Of a stretch of 64,000 nt of DNA, positions 35,851 to 48,100 are shown piece after piece. This DNA is from Brachynemurus nebulosus (lineage: Eukaryota > Arthropoda > Insecta > Neuroptera > Myrmeleontidae). Location of the stretch: positions 163,095,498 through 163,159,497 of the forward strand of contig JAPWDM010000001.1 of NCBI GenBank assembly GCA_035578155.1, given 5' to 3'. The position numbers and the translations under genes were made by a program. The notes below the pieces were generated by a model that made no database searches, had not been told where the DNA came from, and worked only from the letters and a program-made list of their open reading frames with translations. The stretch's first letter is position 1. Each line of letters opens with the position of its first letter.

Positions 35851-36625
35851 GTTTCAAAAAAACTCAAAATATTTTTTTTAGATGAATTTTGAAATTTTAG
35901 AATTTTTTTTAATAATTTTCGGAGCTGGTTATCAAGATTGGAATCGATTAACATTCGAGTTATTTTTTGATTGTTTACTAAATGCAATTGAATATTAATA
36001 ACATAATTAAATATTTTTTGTTGTTTTAGATAATAATAAAATTAGTAAAATATTAAGTAAATCTATCTAAAAATAAAATAAAAACATTAGCATCAAAATA
36101 ATTAACCAAATGTTTAGATAAAATTAGAAGGACAAAAATAACAGCTGTAACGACAAATTTGACAATAAAACATAATTGAAAGGTGCAAAATAATTTACTA
36201 GTTTGTTATCTTCCTCATTATACATTGACAAGAACAAATTTGATCCAAAGTTGCGCCGCTGGAAGGAAAAACAAATTACTATTTAAATATAATGAATATA
36301 TGTAACAGTGGCGATTCATGAGATTTTCTACAGGTGCAGCTATTTTAGGAATGGTTCTCTAGTGATCATGTATTAAATTAAGAACAAACATTTAGATTTT
36401 TTCATTTGATATGAACGTATTAGGTAATAGGACCTTAAAATTACGTATCAAATTGAGAAAAATTATAATGAAATAATAATTATCACTTTAGACTGATGGT
36501 TCTGTAGCTGGACAATTCATATTGACGGGGTGTTATTGATATGTAGGTAGATATAACAAAATTATTAGCCATGGTATCTATCTTCTGGTGTGCAGACAGA
36601 AGAGAATAATTCTTAAACACATTTA
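35851..36625. other. No gene recognised
   Basis: AT-rich. CAGTGGCGATTCATGAG at 36307 resembles a hAT terminus, but no partner end was found. Confidence 0.35.
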
Positions 36626-37217
36626 GGACCGATCCACATTATCGCTTCGCTCTCGATAGGATATCGCTACGCTCCCGATTCGATAAAATATTCTTACATA
36701 AAAAACAATGAGTGTATTCACATCATCGCTTCGATACCACTCCAATATCAGTCGCGGTACGCTCTCGCTCCAACACCAATACCACTCAGATAATATTTTA
36801 TCGGAGCGATATTAGACCTGTATCGATAGCGTGAACACTTTTTTGATTCCACTCCGCTCCGCTTGTTATGAAAATATATTTGTATCGAACTGGGAGCGAA
36901 CAGAGAGCGACATTATGTGAATGGAGAACGAATAGCTACCAGCATTGCAATGTGAACACAAAAATATTAAATATCAGTTACGAAACTTTTTACTTCTTTC
37001 AGAGACGAGTAACACGACAATCTCTCTCAAATTTCTAAATAAAATAACAATATTTTTAAAGTAAAAAAAAATTATATTCGATTCAGAAATAGTAAAAACT
37101 TTTAACGACATTTAAATGTAGTTAAAGCAGCACTATAATATGAAGAGAAAAAGATTATAACGGAGCGAAACCGGAGCGGAAACGTACCGATATCGGCACT
37201 ATAGTGTGGATCGGGCC
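36626..37217. mobile_element. Harbinger-type element, 592 bp (TTA duplication)
   Basis: Ends GGACCGATCCACATTATCG and CACTATAGTGTGGATCGGGCC are inverted and TTA-flanked (36623-36625, 37218-37220). Subterminal regions are rich in CGCTC/GAGCG words such as ATCGCTACGCTCCCGA. No transposase. Confidence 0.75.
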
Positions 37218-37970
37218 TTATCTTTTACTGAATTATGTGTTACACCCTGCTCTGGAGATAATTTCTTAGGTTGTTAAAATATTCTATAAGCCTACATTAT
37301 ATTCTATAAGTGTACATATTCCTACGATCATTTTTGTTTCTGTTTTCAAAAGCACTAACTCTATTATCTCAAAATATTTTAAACAGTAATTAAAATGATA
37401 ATAAATATATCTATTTTTATTTAAAAAAGGATCATCCATCAAGCATGGACCGGTCTGCAGACTAGTCAACCTTGACAAAATTTATCGACATTAGTCCACC
37501 CATCTAAATAATAGACTGCGAATAAAAACTGGGTGTCAGAATTCGCAGTTGCAATTCTATTTGAAATTCGTACCATCTGTTTGTAGTTGTTGTTACGTAA
37601 ACACTAAACCAGTTGAACACCGGTTCAACCGGTCATTAGGTCACACCGGTAAAAACTTATTTTTTGTACCTACTTAGAAAGACATGATAACATAAAAAAA
37701 TTACTCTCATGAAAGAAAAGACAAAGGAACAAATTAAGGTGTTATATACTATTTGCGTTGAGTAAAAATAGTGTCTCTACTAAAATTAGATTTTATGCAA
37801 ATGTAAATGTTTTAAAATGTAATCCTTTTACAAAAATTCATCTTTTTCATGCCATAAAACTCTCGCTTTTTGTTGCAAAAGAATCACCAAAGTAAAATAC
37901 ACTTCGTTTACGGATTGGCCTACTCAGAACTTCAAAAATCGATAATCATGCTCACTGGTATCACTGGTGC
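37218..37970. other. No gene recognised
   Basis: Contains palindromic AACACCGGTTCAACCGGTC near 37617; no gene or clear element. Confidence 0.35.
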
Positions 37971-38455
37971 GAGATAGTCAGGTACAAAATACAGCTCAGC
38001 GAAGAAAATATTTTCTTTTATCAAAAATTAAATAATGTATTAATATTCTTCAGTTATATTTGTATACCACTTGTCTTTTTGAATTTCCGCGCGCTTAAGT
38101 CGTAGCAATATAAAAGCATTGTTGAAAAAGCGTTGAAAAATGATGTTTACAAATTATATTTGCGGTCAATAATTTTTATTTGTTATTAAATATAGTTTGT
38201 AACTTTGTATTTTATAATATATTAAATTTTTATCAAATTCCTTTGGCACGTTGTCATTTTATTAAAAAAAATAGAGTTTTCCCATAAGAGCCCGTGTTAA
38301 AATTACAAAACTTTGAAACCGTTTTTCTCAAAATTGGGGCGGTCAATTTTTTTTTCGGTATAGGCTCGTATTATTGGTATTGAATTAAATAAATGTCTAG
38401 AGAAGTTTCGTTAAAATCCTTTGAAAAATCGTTTTTCGGACCAACAACCTTAAAG
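37971..38455 (+). repeat. 485-bp direct duplication, unit 1
   Basis: From GAGATAGTCAGGTACAAAA to ATCGTTTTTCGGACCAAC, repeated at 38837-39345 with about 90 percent identity by eye (CATAAGAGCCCGTGTTAAAA and GTATTATTGGTATTG are shared). There is no coding. A local tandem duplication of a transposon fragment with period about 866 bp. Confidence 0.8.
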
Positions 38456-38586
38456 AACCCGAGTGGGGGATACAGGTTTTTCAAAACTTTTACCATTTCA
38501 TTGAATTAATTTAAAATCAAGGAGAATGTTTATTGCAATAATGTTTAGGTGATTATGAACTGGGCCCTTGTCTATACAAGCCTAGT

Positions 38587-38689
38587 TAATCATTAGTAGT
38601 TGCTACAAACACGCATAGAATTACGTTTAAACACATCGATATAGTATTTAAACGTAATTTTCTGCGTATTTGTAGCAATTGTTAATGAT
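38587..38689. repeat. Inverted repeat between the duplicated units
   Basis: TACAAACACGCATAGAATTA then CGTTTAAAC pairs with GTTTAAACG-like then TAATTTTCTGCGTATTTGTA, giving arms of about 45 bp around a 12-bp centre. Confidence 0.65.
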
Positions 38690-38836
38690 ACCAAGCACGT
38701 GAAAGTAAGATCTAATTTTAGATTAGAAAAAAAAAATTAGTTATTTAAGTTCAACAGAAAAAGGTGTAAAAAATCGAAATCTTTGGTTATTATAAAAATA
38801 TTTTTTTAAATAAAGTTACATTAACGTAGTTGCTTT

Positions 38837-39345
38837 GAGATAGTCAGGTACAAAAGTATATCTCAGGAAAAAAATTTTCTTTCATTAAAAATTAAGTAAT
38901 GTATTATAATATTCTCCAGTTGTTATATTTGTATACCACTTGTTTTTTTTTTAATTTCCGCGCGCTTATGTTGTAGCAATTTAGAAGAATTGTTGAAAAA
39001 GCATTGTAACTTGTAAAATGATGTTTTTAAATAGTATTAAAAAACGGCGTGGTCAATCATTTTTATTTCTTATTAAATATGGTTTGTAACTTTGTATTAA
39101 ATAACATATTAAACTTTTATTAAATTCCTTTGAAACATTTTCATTTTATTCAAAAAAAATTGAATTTTCCCATAAGAGCCCGTGTTAAAATTACAAAACT
39201 TTTAAATCGTTTTTCTCAAAATTGGAATGGTCAATTTTTTTTTTCGGTAAGGGCTCGTATTATTGGTATTGGATTAAATAAATGTCTAGAGAAGTTTCGT
39301 TAAAATCCTTTGAAAAAATCGTTTTATCGACCAACTACCTTATCT
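38837..39345 (+). repeat. 485-bp direct duplication, unit 2
   Basis: The second unit has small indels relative to the first and ends CGACCAACTACCTTA. Both units keep TTTCCGCGCGCTTA near their middles. Confidence 0.8.
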
Positions 39346-39633
39346 AAGACAAAATTAACTAAATATTATTACTAATATTTAAATACCTTTTACCAGTTTA
39401 GCCTACGTAGTTCGACGATAACTAAAAATTAAATTACCACAAATGTGCTCTATTTAATATTTCCTCAATAATTGTTAGACTGATAACGAAATAATTTTTA
39501 TTTTTAATTTATACTTTCCTTCAACTTAACATACCTATAATAGATGCATCCTACTAAATATTATCAAAACTCTGATCACTATTCTATTAAATTCGGAATG
39601 TTAATATAATTACATGAGTCACTTGATTACTTA

Positions 39634-40178
39634 AGCCGGTTCTACACGATGCTACGAACGTTCCTTCCAACGGTCGATCGAACGTTTGAGGCAATTAAGT
39701 TCGATAGTTGGTGCGACGAATGTATCTGCTACACGGTGAATCGAATGTTTGATCCAATACGAATGATGATGTATTGGTACAAACGTTTATTCAGTGGACG
39801 AGGCTGTTATCTGTCTGATGTTATCTCTAATGTTATACACTGATGTTGTATCTCTTCTATAATGTGTTGGTACAAACGTTTATTCAGTGGACGAGGATGT
39901 GATCTCTAATGTTATACACTGATGTTGTCTCTCATCACATGAACGAGTCGTGCAGCTGCTGAGTCGAACCAACCAACGCAAACAACATTGACCTTCAAAC
40001 GTTCGAAGCATCCCTTTGACTCGGTGCAAGAATACCGACATCGAGCGGGACATGGCCAAATGCGAATGTTTGACGCTCGACATTGGACACTCGTAGGTTC
40101 GAACAACGGCCACACGATGCGATGAACCATCGAACGTCCAATGTTGGAAGGTGTTCGTAGCATCGTGTAGAACCGGCT
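39634..40178. mobile_element. TTA-flanked inverted-repeat element, 545 bp
   Basis: Ends AGCCGGTTCTACACGATGC and GCATCGTGTAGAACCGGCT are exact complements, with homology continuing through GAACG..CCTTCCAAC. TTA flanks both ends (39631-39633, 40179-40181). A direct repeat of GGTACAAACGTTTATTCAGT inside (39777, 39871) shows internal duplication. Frames of 64-93 codons on both strands are incidental. Confidence 0.8.
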
Positions 40179-40181
40179 TTA

Positions 40182-40644
40182 CATGAACAGATTATAAAAG
40201 GTACTGTCCTAAAATCATATATGACAAAATATGATTCAAGAGTTGAATTCAAAATTACTTTCCAGCATTGAATCAAATATTTTTAGTGGATGCAAACATT
40301 TTCCGTTAAAAATGGTAGTGCACGTCTTATAAAATTCTGAAAGCTTTAACTTCAACTATGAAGTCTTGATCTAATAATAATTTAGTAGACAATGAAGTCA
40401 AGGACAAGTGTTGAAGAAAAAATGTAAATAAACTTTTTTACGACGATCTTTAATTTCTTAACCTTTTATACTTATATATATTTAGTTTACTAACTGTGAT
40501 ATTTCCATCAAATGGAAAACAACGCTGCGTAATTACGTCAATGTGATATTTTTGATAGAACAATCAACTTGGTACTTCTGTGAATATTTGGTGTATTTTT
40601 TTATAATATTTGTAAAATTCCAAGTTGATGACATTAGTATAGAT
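40182..40644. other. No gene recognised
   Basis: AT-rich spacer ending in the hAT target duplication. Confidence 0.35.
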
Positions 40645-41790
40645 CAGTGGTTCGCAAAAGGTGGTCCGCGGACGCCCAGGGGTCCGTGGACGATTAGGAC
40701 GATTAGTAAGGGGTCCGCGAGATGTCATTATGATTTTAATTGATTCTGTATCATATACACGGTGTATCATTAATTACTAAAAACTAAGGATTATATTATG
40801 TTTTTGTAATTCTGAATTAAAAAGTTAACTTTATAGTTATTTGTGATAGTGTCAAAATGGCTTACTTTTTTCACTATGAAAAAAGTATCCCCTTTTATTA
40901 CGCGTGAAAAAAAGTACGTAAACAAATTCATTTCGATAGTAACGATACAATGTAAGCTATAGTCATCATGATCATCCATGAAAAATTCAAAACAAAAAAT
41001 ATGTTAATAATATATTATTATATGAGCTGGTAATGATAGCTATTCTATTACTCATGAAGATGAAATTGCGACACAAGCCGAGCTTGCGAGGCGAGTGTCG
41101 TAATTCATCTGAGTGAGTAATAGCCATTGCAAGCGAGTAGAATACTATACTTTTTCTACGACTTTTTCCCTTTTTAATTTAAATAAAATTGAACATAAAT
41201 TTTAAATCGAAATAATAAAATTTGTAATCTATCTCTAATTTCATTAAATGTTCGTACATGTATCTATAGAAATGATCAAAATAAAATACAAATTGTTTTG
41301 TTTACTTTCACGTTACTACGCAACATAATTATATGAAATTAAAAATTGAATGATATATTATTCATAAAACAATCGCCAGCCCATTGAATAATGATTAATA
41401 CAGTGATTTCGTTGGTCGAAACGTATTGAGTAATGATCACTCCTCCACACCTTTGAATAATGCCTAACTTTCTCAACAATTAACAAATATGTAATGAGTG
41501 TGTTCTTCAACAGGAGTAGAAAAAGTAATTTTTTTAATGTAGCTGTCAAACTTTTATAATTTGAGATTATTGTTCCTTTTTCGTTAGTTTTTCTCCATTT
41601 TGACAAACTTACGACACATATAAAAACCTTCATTTTGCAACATATGACTTAAATAACTATTGTACAAGTATCATTAACTAAGTATCTGCGAGACTACAAT
41701 TTTTTTTAAAGTTTCTTTGGATTTAAGGGTCCCTGTCAAAATAGTGATTGTATGAAGGGGTCCGCAGAAAAAAAATTTTGGGAACCTCTG
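40645..41790. mobile_element. hAT element with perfect 8-bp duplication, enclosing repeat R
   Basis: Ends CAGTGGTTCGCAAAAGGTGG and AAATTTTGGGAACCTCTG are hAT-type inverted termini. GTATAGAT flanks both ends exactly (40637-40644, 41791-41798). GGTCCGCGGAC and GGGGTCCGC words are subterminal. Repeat R (41090-41525) lies inside, so R either inserted later or was carried along. No transposase. Confidence 0.88.
41090..41525. repeat. Interspersed repeat R, copy 2
   Basis: Matches 20515-20945 in the same orientation, sharing CATCTGAGTGAGTAA, AATAATG..TCCACACCTTTGAATAATG and the end GGAGTAGAAAAA. An upstream piece at 41026-41060 may belong to it. Confidence 0.7.
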
Positions 41791-41798
41791 GTATAGAT

Positions 41799-42137
41799 GC
41801 AATAAGAGACTGTATAAAAATTCAAAAAAACCGAGTTGCTTGACATAATATGATACATATTTTTTCCATGATGTTTATTTCCATTTATTCAAGGACTAAT
41901 TTGACACTATTTAAATTTATATATTGTACAGTAGTGGCAACAAAATTATTCACTCATTAACTGTTGGAAAAGGTTTAGTGTATTAAGACTTTCAGAATAG
42001 TGTTGAAATGAATTTGAAATTCTCGAAAACGTCAATACGACATCAGATCAACTAACAGAATTTAATTTTGTCGGGGAGTGATGGTAGGGAAAAAGTATGC
42101 TTTACAGATTCACTTATTCGGCAATGGGTGCCAGGAG
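41799..42137. other. No gene recognised
   Basis: AT-rich spacer between two hAT-type elements. Confidence 0.35.
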
Positions 42138-42348
42138 CAGAGCCGGATCTAGCCTAAGTGGCGCTCGGGGCAGGGTAAAAAATGGCGCCCCTGTACAAAA
42201 AAATATTTCTTTTTTCCTTCCAAAAAACAACTGACAAGCAGAAAAAAAACGTCTAATACCACGCATAAAGCGTCCTCCTAAATCACTTTTTGGCGCCCTC
42301 AAGACCTGCTGCTCGGCCCCGGCTGCCCCTCTCTAGATCCGGAATGTG
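42138..42348. mobile_element. Degraded hAT-like MITE
   Basis: CAGAGCCGGATCTAGCC at the left is roughly complementary to CTCTAGATCCGG at the right, with TGGCGCCC and GGCGCTC words inside. The outer bases of the right end and the 8-bp duplication are lost. Confidence 0.5.
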
Positions 42349-43701
42349 AAATGAGCGGAAGTGTCATTAAAGATGTACTAATATGTATGTAAAAATGTAA
42401 TCCTTTAAACACATTTTTCTCAAAATTACATTTTGAAAATCGATAACGACACAAACAATGCTTTTTTCATAATCTAAACTATAGGAATTTTACAACAACT
42501 GATTCTAATTTACCTACTTTATCAAAAACAAGTTATCATTCCATCAAAAACAGAGATGGTCACTTTAAGCCTGTATCATTCATCCATCCTTCAATGTTTC
42601 TTAAAATCCTTTATTGAATTACTAACTATTCCATTATGTGATCGAAAGCATTGAATTCCTCATTTTCCATCAAATTCATATCAAGATAGGAGGTATTACC
42701 GCAAAATTTGCCTTTTTAAAAGTGCTGACTGTAACTCAAAAGTACTGGTTTTGAAGAAAAGAAATTCTTAAAATTTAGTATAGTCTATTTCCTTATTGCT
42801 GAGTATTATGAATGATCTCGTAGTATTGCGTCCCTGCCCCCCATAGGTGCACTCGCTTAACACATACTGAACTGTTAACACTATTTTCTCCATTACTGTC
42901 AACAACTTTATATACTAAGAAACTCTATATCATTTATACAAAATTAATTAACATAAACCAACATTATTTTAAGTTAAAATAAATAATTGCAGGAATTGAC
43001 ACAGGTATAGTTCTATTGTAACCATCGCTTGCTAGTTAACAAAACCAGCCATATATATAAATATACATTATATATATAAATTTATTAATTCTAAATAATT
43101 TCCTAATATCTATTTGTTTTATTAAGTACCTCGTTTAGTTCATTTTGTTATTGTTAACATTTATTTATTATTGTTGCCGTATTGCGTTAAAATATCATTA
43201 GAGGTAAATACCATTTTTTTTTTCGAGGAAAATTGAAAATTGGACAGTTCTTGTGTAATTTTGTCTATTTTTGATTGTTGATTGTTCAAAATGTGCTATA
43301 TCGATTTATAAGTGATTTTTATTATTGCCAGATAATCGAACCGGTTATTCGTTTAGTGTAAAAATCAATGTAATTACCATACAGATTTTCAATTTTATTT
43401 TTTTTTATTTGATTTTTTGTACAGTATATAATTAGAATATAATTAGAATATAATTTGTTTTTTTTTTCCTTTTTTTTTTGAATGTGCTGCTATCTATTTC
43501 CGTGAATAAATTGATAGTTATTATACAACTGTTGTTAGTTAATTATATGCATAATTAAAAAAAAAAAAATTATTATGAATAAATTTATTACAAAATTTAA
43601 ACAGTGATGATACGTTATATAAAGTGAAACAAAAGTTAGTTTCATATGATAAAATGACCATGATCATGGTGCTAATAACTTCTCAGTTTGTGTCTACTCT
43701 G
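42349..43701. other. AT-rich upstream region of the CRAL-TRIO gene
   Basis: No coding exon or complete element recognised. The sequence is unusually T-rich with several T runs (43220-43480). Regulatory sequence for the downstream gene could be here but is not identifiable by eye. Confidence 0.35.
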
Positions 43702-43711
43702 TATATAAAAG
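43702..43711 (+). promoter_or_regulatory. TATA box candidate upstream of the CRAL-TRIO gene
   Basis: TATATAAAAG is the best TATA word within 2 kb upstream of the first coding exon; GCACTGAAA lies about 25 bp downstream as a weak initiator. Because the coding exon begins after a splice acceptor at 44983, a 5' non-coding exon is needed, and one starting near 43730 would fit. The donor is not identified. Confidence 0.3.
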
Positions 43712-43884
43712 CATCTGTTATTCCGCACTGAAATTTTTGTTAAGATAGTTTCGAGATGAGTCTAATGTGTCCCGAAAATCCTGCATTCAATTGACTGGAA
43801 ATACTAAAAAAAATTTAATTGACAAATAAAGGTCTCAAGGTTCCATCTCTACCGATTTTTATAAAATTTAAATATGTTATAGAA

Positions 43885-43930
43885 CAGTGTTTCTCAACCT
43901 TTCTTCAGTCACGGTGCGGTAAAATTTCGG
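43885..43930. mobile_element. Single hAT-like end
   Basis: CAGTGTTTCTCAACCTTTCTT is a common hAT 5' terminus; no right end or target duplication was found downstream. Confidence 0.45.
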
Positions 43931-44646
43931 ATAATTTTATGCAAACCGGTCACATTTATAATCATTAATCAAATAAGACAATTATCAGTTTTTTAAATTA
44001 CATTTTTTATACTAAATATGAAATGTCTTTTTCCGACCACTTGGTCAATTATGTAATTCGGATAAATATCGACACTTTCGTAAGCGTTAGTCAATTGCTT
44101 AAAAGCAATTCTTTAATAATTTAATATTGAATTTGAATTTTTTTTCCAACCGAAAAAATAAGGTCCAAGATTGTTGTATTGTTCCGCATTGACTAGTGAA
44201 AAAGTTGGCTGCCTTAACTTAATATAGACAAGAATTTTAAAGAAACCAGATAATCTGAAGCATTCATCTCATTTTTTTAAAAGCTTTTATTTAACTTGCT
44301 ATGTAGTATGTTGGTTTAGATCAAATCTTATAATCAAAATTTAGACAGGTTCTAATTGAGCTAGAGGTTTCAAACTTTGCATACGTTTCTAACGTTGATG
44401 ACAATGTAATATTGTATAATTAGTTTTTCCCTAAATTGCCACAAACCAAAATTGTTGATTTTTAGTCCTATGCAACTTTTTGACATTTCGAATTGTCAAA
44501 TATTGTCTATTGATTTTACATTGCAACTTTTTGTTTCCATAGTTATGTCTGATTAGGGTAAATTAACTGATTAAAATATAGGTAAAAAAATTACTTCTTT
44601 ATTTTTTTTTTTAAATTAATTGTAATCAGACTAAAGAGTAGAAAAT
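43931..44646. other. No gene recognised
   Basis: AT-rich. It may contain 5' UTR or intron sequence of the downstream gene, but nothing marks it. Confidence 0.3.
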
Positions 44647-44969
44647 AAAATAAAGTAAAAAAAAATGTTTTTTAAGAAAAAGCTTTTATTTAAAAATGGG
44701 CTAAAAAAATGAAATAACTACTGAGTGAAGTTTGAAGCAATATGCAACATAATTTATAAAAGCTTGAGGCGTTTAATCAAGTTTGGTAAGTACTGAAAAG
44801 TAAAATAGCTACACTTATATTCAAAACAGAAATAATTAATGATAACGCCTCAAGCCTTTATAAATTATGTTGCATATTGCTTCAAACTTCACTCAGTAGT
44901 TATTTAATTTTTTTAGCTCATTTTTAAATAAAACCTTTTTCTTAAAAAATATTTTTTTTACTTTATTTT
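44647..44969. mobile_element. Foldback MITE abutting the first coding exon
   Basis: Arms of about 125 bp begin AAAATAAAGTAAAAAAAA and end with the complement at 44969, with few mismatches through ACTGAGTGAAGTTTGAAGCA. The loop is about 70 bp. The right end stops 14 bp before the AG acceptor at 44982-44983, so its TTTACTTTATTTT supplies most of the pyrimidine tract for the first coding exon. Target duplication is obscured by A/T runs. Confidence 0.78.
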
Positions 44970-44989
44970 TTCTTAAAATCCAGTTGACC

Positions 44990-45140
44990 ATGGTTGAGGA
45001 TTTAATCGAATCAAAGCGAAGCGCTGTATTAAAGAAATTTGATAAAACAGACGAAGATATAACCAAAGATACTGATTACCTTTTTAACTGGACTCTGCAG
45101 CAACCACATATTCCAGAAAATGAAGATACAAAAGGGTATA
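44990..45140 (+). CDS. CRAL-TRIO gene, coding exon 1
   Basis: Encodes residues 1-50 plus one base; begins MVEDLIESKRSAVLKK. The acceptor before it is at 44982-44983 and the donor is ATA|gtaagt. The alternative upstream gt at 45136 (GGG|tatag context) would break the frame. Confidence 0.88.
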
Positions 45141-48100
45141 GTAAGTTCAGCAGTTTGTAAACGTACAGTGAATATTGAACTCAATAAAAGTTGAACAAAC
45201 TTATCTGTTTTAGGAAATCGACTGGAAATAGTTTTAATACACAGTAAATTTAGTTTGGAAAGATCGAAACGTGTTGTTGATACGCACTTTACGATAAAAA
45301 ATTTAGTACCTGAACTATTTGGAAATTGGGTTATAGACAGCCCCGAAATACAACTAGCTCTCAAAACATGGTATTTAAAAAATAAACTTAATTATCATAG
45401 ACATACATACAAGTGCATATATTATTTTTTCTTTTAAATACACCATAACCTCTTTTTATGCGGTCACTTTTTGTGCGCTTTTTAAAAATGTTCTTTAAAG
45501 TCCAGCAAAATATGAATAAAAAATAAGACACAATATGAATTGTATGTCTATGGTATCCACGTAATTTTTTAATAATTTAATTTATAAATTAAACTAGAAA
45601 AATTTTTCTAGTCCATGGATTCCACTACGCAGGTTGACACCAAATTTAGAATGTGTTAGTTTTGTAAAATTTTTAAATAGTGATCCAAATAATTTCAACC
45701 CGTGGGAAGCGATTAAACTTGTTCTTATTTTGGGTGTTCTGCGAGCAGATGTTGAATCGAACATCGGTGAACATATTATATTCGATCTAGAAGGATTGTC
45801 AGTAGCACACCTAGTCAAATTTACGCCAACTATAATTAATAAGGCTGTCGTAGCGATTAAAGTAAATAAATTAATTATGAAATCTTTAAGTTGTCCTGTT
45901 AATGTTTAAGTATTGTAATTTCCTTCCTGTTTCAGAATGGATGCGGTCGCAGAATAAGGGGCTTTCATTTCTTAAATACACCGTCCCAATTTGATATGAT
46001 TTTACCAACATTAAAATTATTTATGCCACCGAAAGTGTTTGGAAGAGTAAGTGTCTAAAAAAGTTATCACTTGAATTTTGATAAATTCCAAAGAAAAAAC
46101 TTTTATTCATTTAAAAGTTTAACACGCTAACGATCCTTTGCCATTCTATAAATAATTGAACAAACTTCATTTGATTATCAATAAAAGGTGAAAATTCAAA
46201 AAAATCAAATTTTCAACCGGTTTCAATGTCAAACAGACACAATCTTCAGAAAAACTTTATCTTTTATTGATTGTCAAATAGAGTCACAATTTGTTTAATT
46301 ACACAGCCACACAAAAAAAATTTGTTTTCTGAATTGTGGATTTGACCATATTTACAGTACGATTTTGAGGTCGCTGGATCCGAATCCGAGGTTTAATTAA
46401 CCCCATCACCTCAGGACTTTATTGACATTAGTTGAATAAACATAAAAATGTAGACTTTTAGAGTGAAAGTGTTTTTAGGACACCACAGTACGTTTTGTCA
46501 GTGTTTGAGACGAAAAAATTGTGTGAGAAAAGGTGCAGTGACTAAAGTTAAGCGGTTATTAAAATAAGGTACATATCTGACATACGTATTGGAGTTGATG
46601 CACATTGAGTTATGGAGGTTAAATAAGTTATGATTACGAGGTTATGGGGTTAAGTGGATTATGGAGTTATAGGGTTTAAAGGCTTGGGTTTTTAAATTAA
46701 AACTTCATTCTTAGGGTTACATGCGTTTAATAGCTTAAAGTATGGATTTTTTTTGAGGTTATGGCAAAATGCTGACGTGATGGGGTTAAACAGACGGATT
46801 TGGATTCAGCGACCCGAAAAACATATAATAAACATGATTAGAGATAAAAAAATAAATTTGCTTGTGTGGCTGTGTAATTTATAGAATACTTAATTAATCT
46901 TTGATGAAGACTATAGGGGTCAAAAAATAAAATTAGCGCCAGACTTAATTTGTAAGCTTTATTCCCGGTCTAGTAAGGTGCGTACACACAGATCCAGAAA
47001 CAAAATAGAAGCTTTATAACTATTGTGTTCCTAGGAGCACAGAGTTCATAGTAAAAACACAGTGTGAACGAAATTAGTGCATATTTTGTTATTAAAGTGT
47101 GAAAATAATGTTTTCTCTTTGAGAAAAGGGTGCTAAAATAGTACCTTACCTATATTAATTCATATGAGCTCCAAAATGCATATTATATTTTAAAGCTAAA
47201 GTTAACGATTTTTTAGGCCCATTCGGAACTACAGTGCCACTCTCGATACGCTCTTGGTTTGATAAGATATTCTTACAGAGGAAACAATGAGGTATTTAAT
47301 GCCATCGCTACGATACAAGTAGCAATATGTCTCTTAAAATATTTTGTTGAAATAATATCAATATTTATCATAATTTGTACCGACAGTTTGCAATCACAGA
47401 CCAATGAACACTATTATATTTTTACTACTAGACAAAGCGTAAAGCCAGTTTCTAGGTATTTTTCTTGAAGCAGGTAACAGGGTGAGACGCGTGAAATTTA
47501 ATGAAATAATATAATGTCAATTATTGAGCAAATGCGACTATAATTATTGCAGGACATAATTTATATACGTAGGTATTTTGAAAATAAAGCGAATACCACT
47601 TTTTTTCTTTCAAAATTTTGCAATTTCTTCTCAAAAACGTACAATTTTATTATCAATATTACATCTTTACAATAATTACAGTGTAAACTCTATATAGCGA
47701 ACTTCTATTTAACGAAAAACTCCTTAAAACGTAGAAATTGCTAAGGTTTGTTTGGTTTACATTATCATCCGTATATTGAAACACTCTTTATAACGTAACA
47801 GCCACTCTCAATAAGGAAAAATACGTCATTATTTAAACCCAAAAAAAAATTGTATTTCACTGATTTTCAAACACAATAGTGATACAGAGTCGTAAATATT
47901 TCGTACGCACAAAGGGATTCTTAGAAATCCGTTTCTTTGTTGGTTGTAATTGCCTAGCACATGTTTTTGCCTACTGTACTTCCGTACTATTGTCTTATTG
48001 CTGTCTTTACGTTATCATATTCTTAGTTGCTTTCAAACTTTTTAACTGTAATCATGGCGAGTAATAAAAAGAGTTTGTGTATTGACGAAAAAGTGTCATT

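Noticed and set aside
39649..40276. Four frames of 64-93 codons
   Set aside because: All fall in or at the edge of the TTA-flanked element with internal direct repeats, with no transposase motifs.
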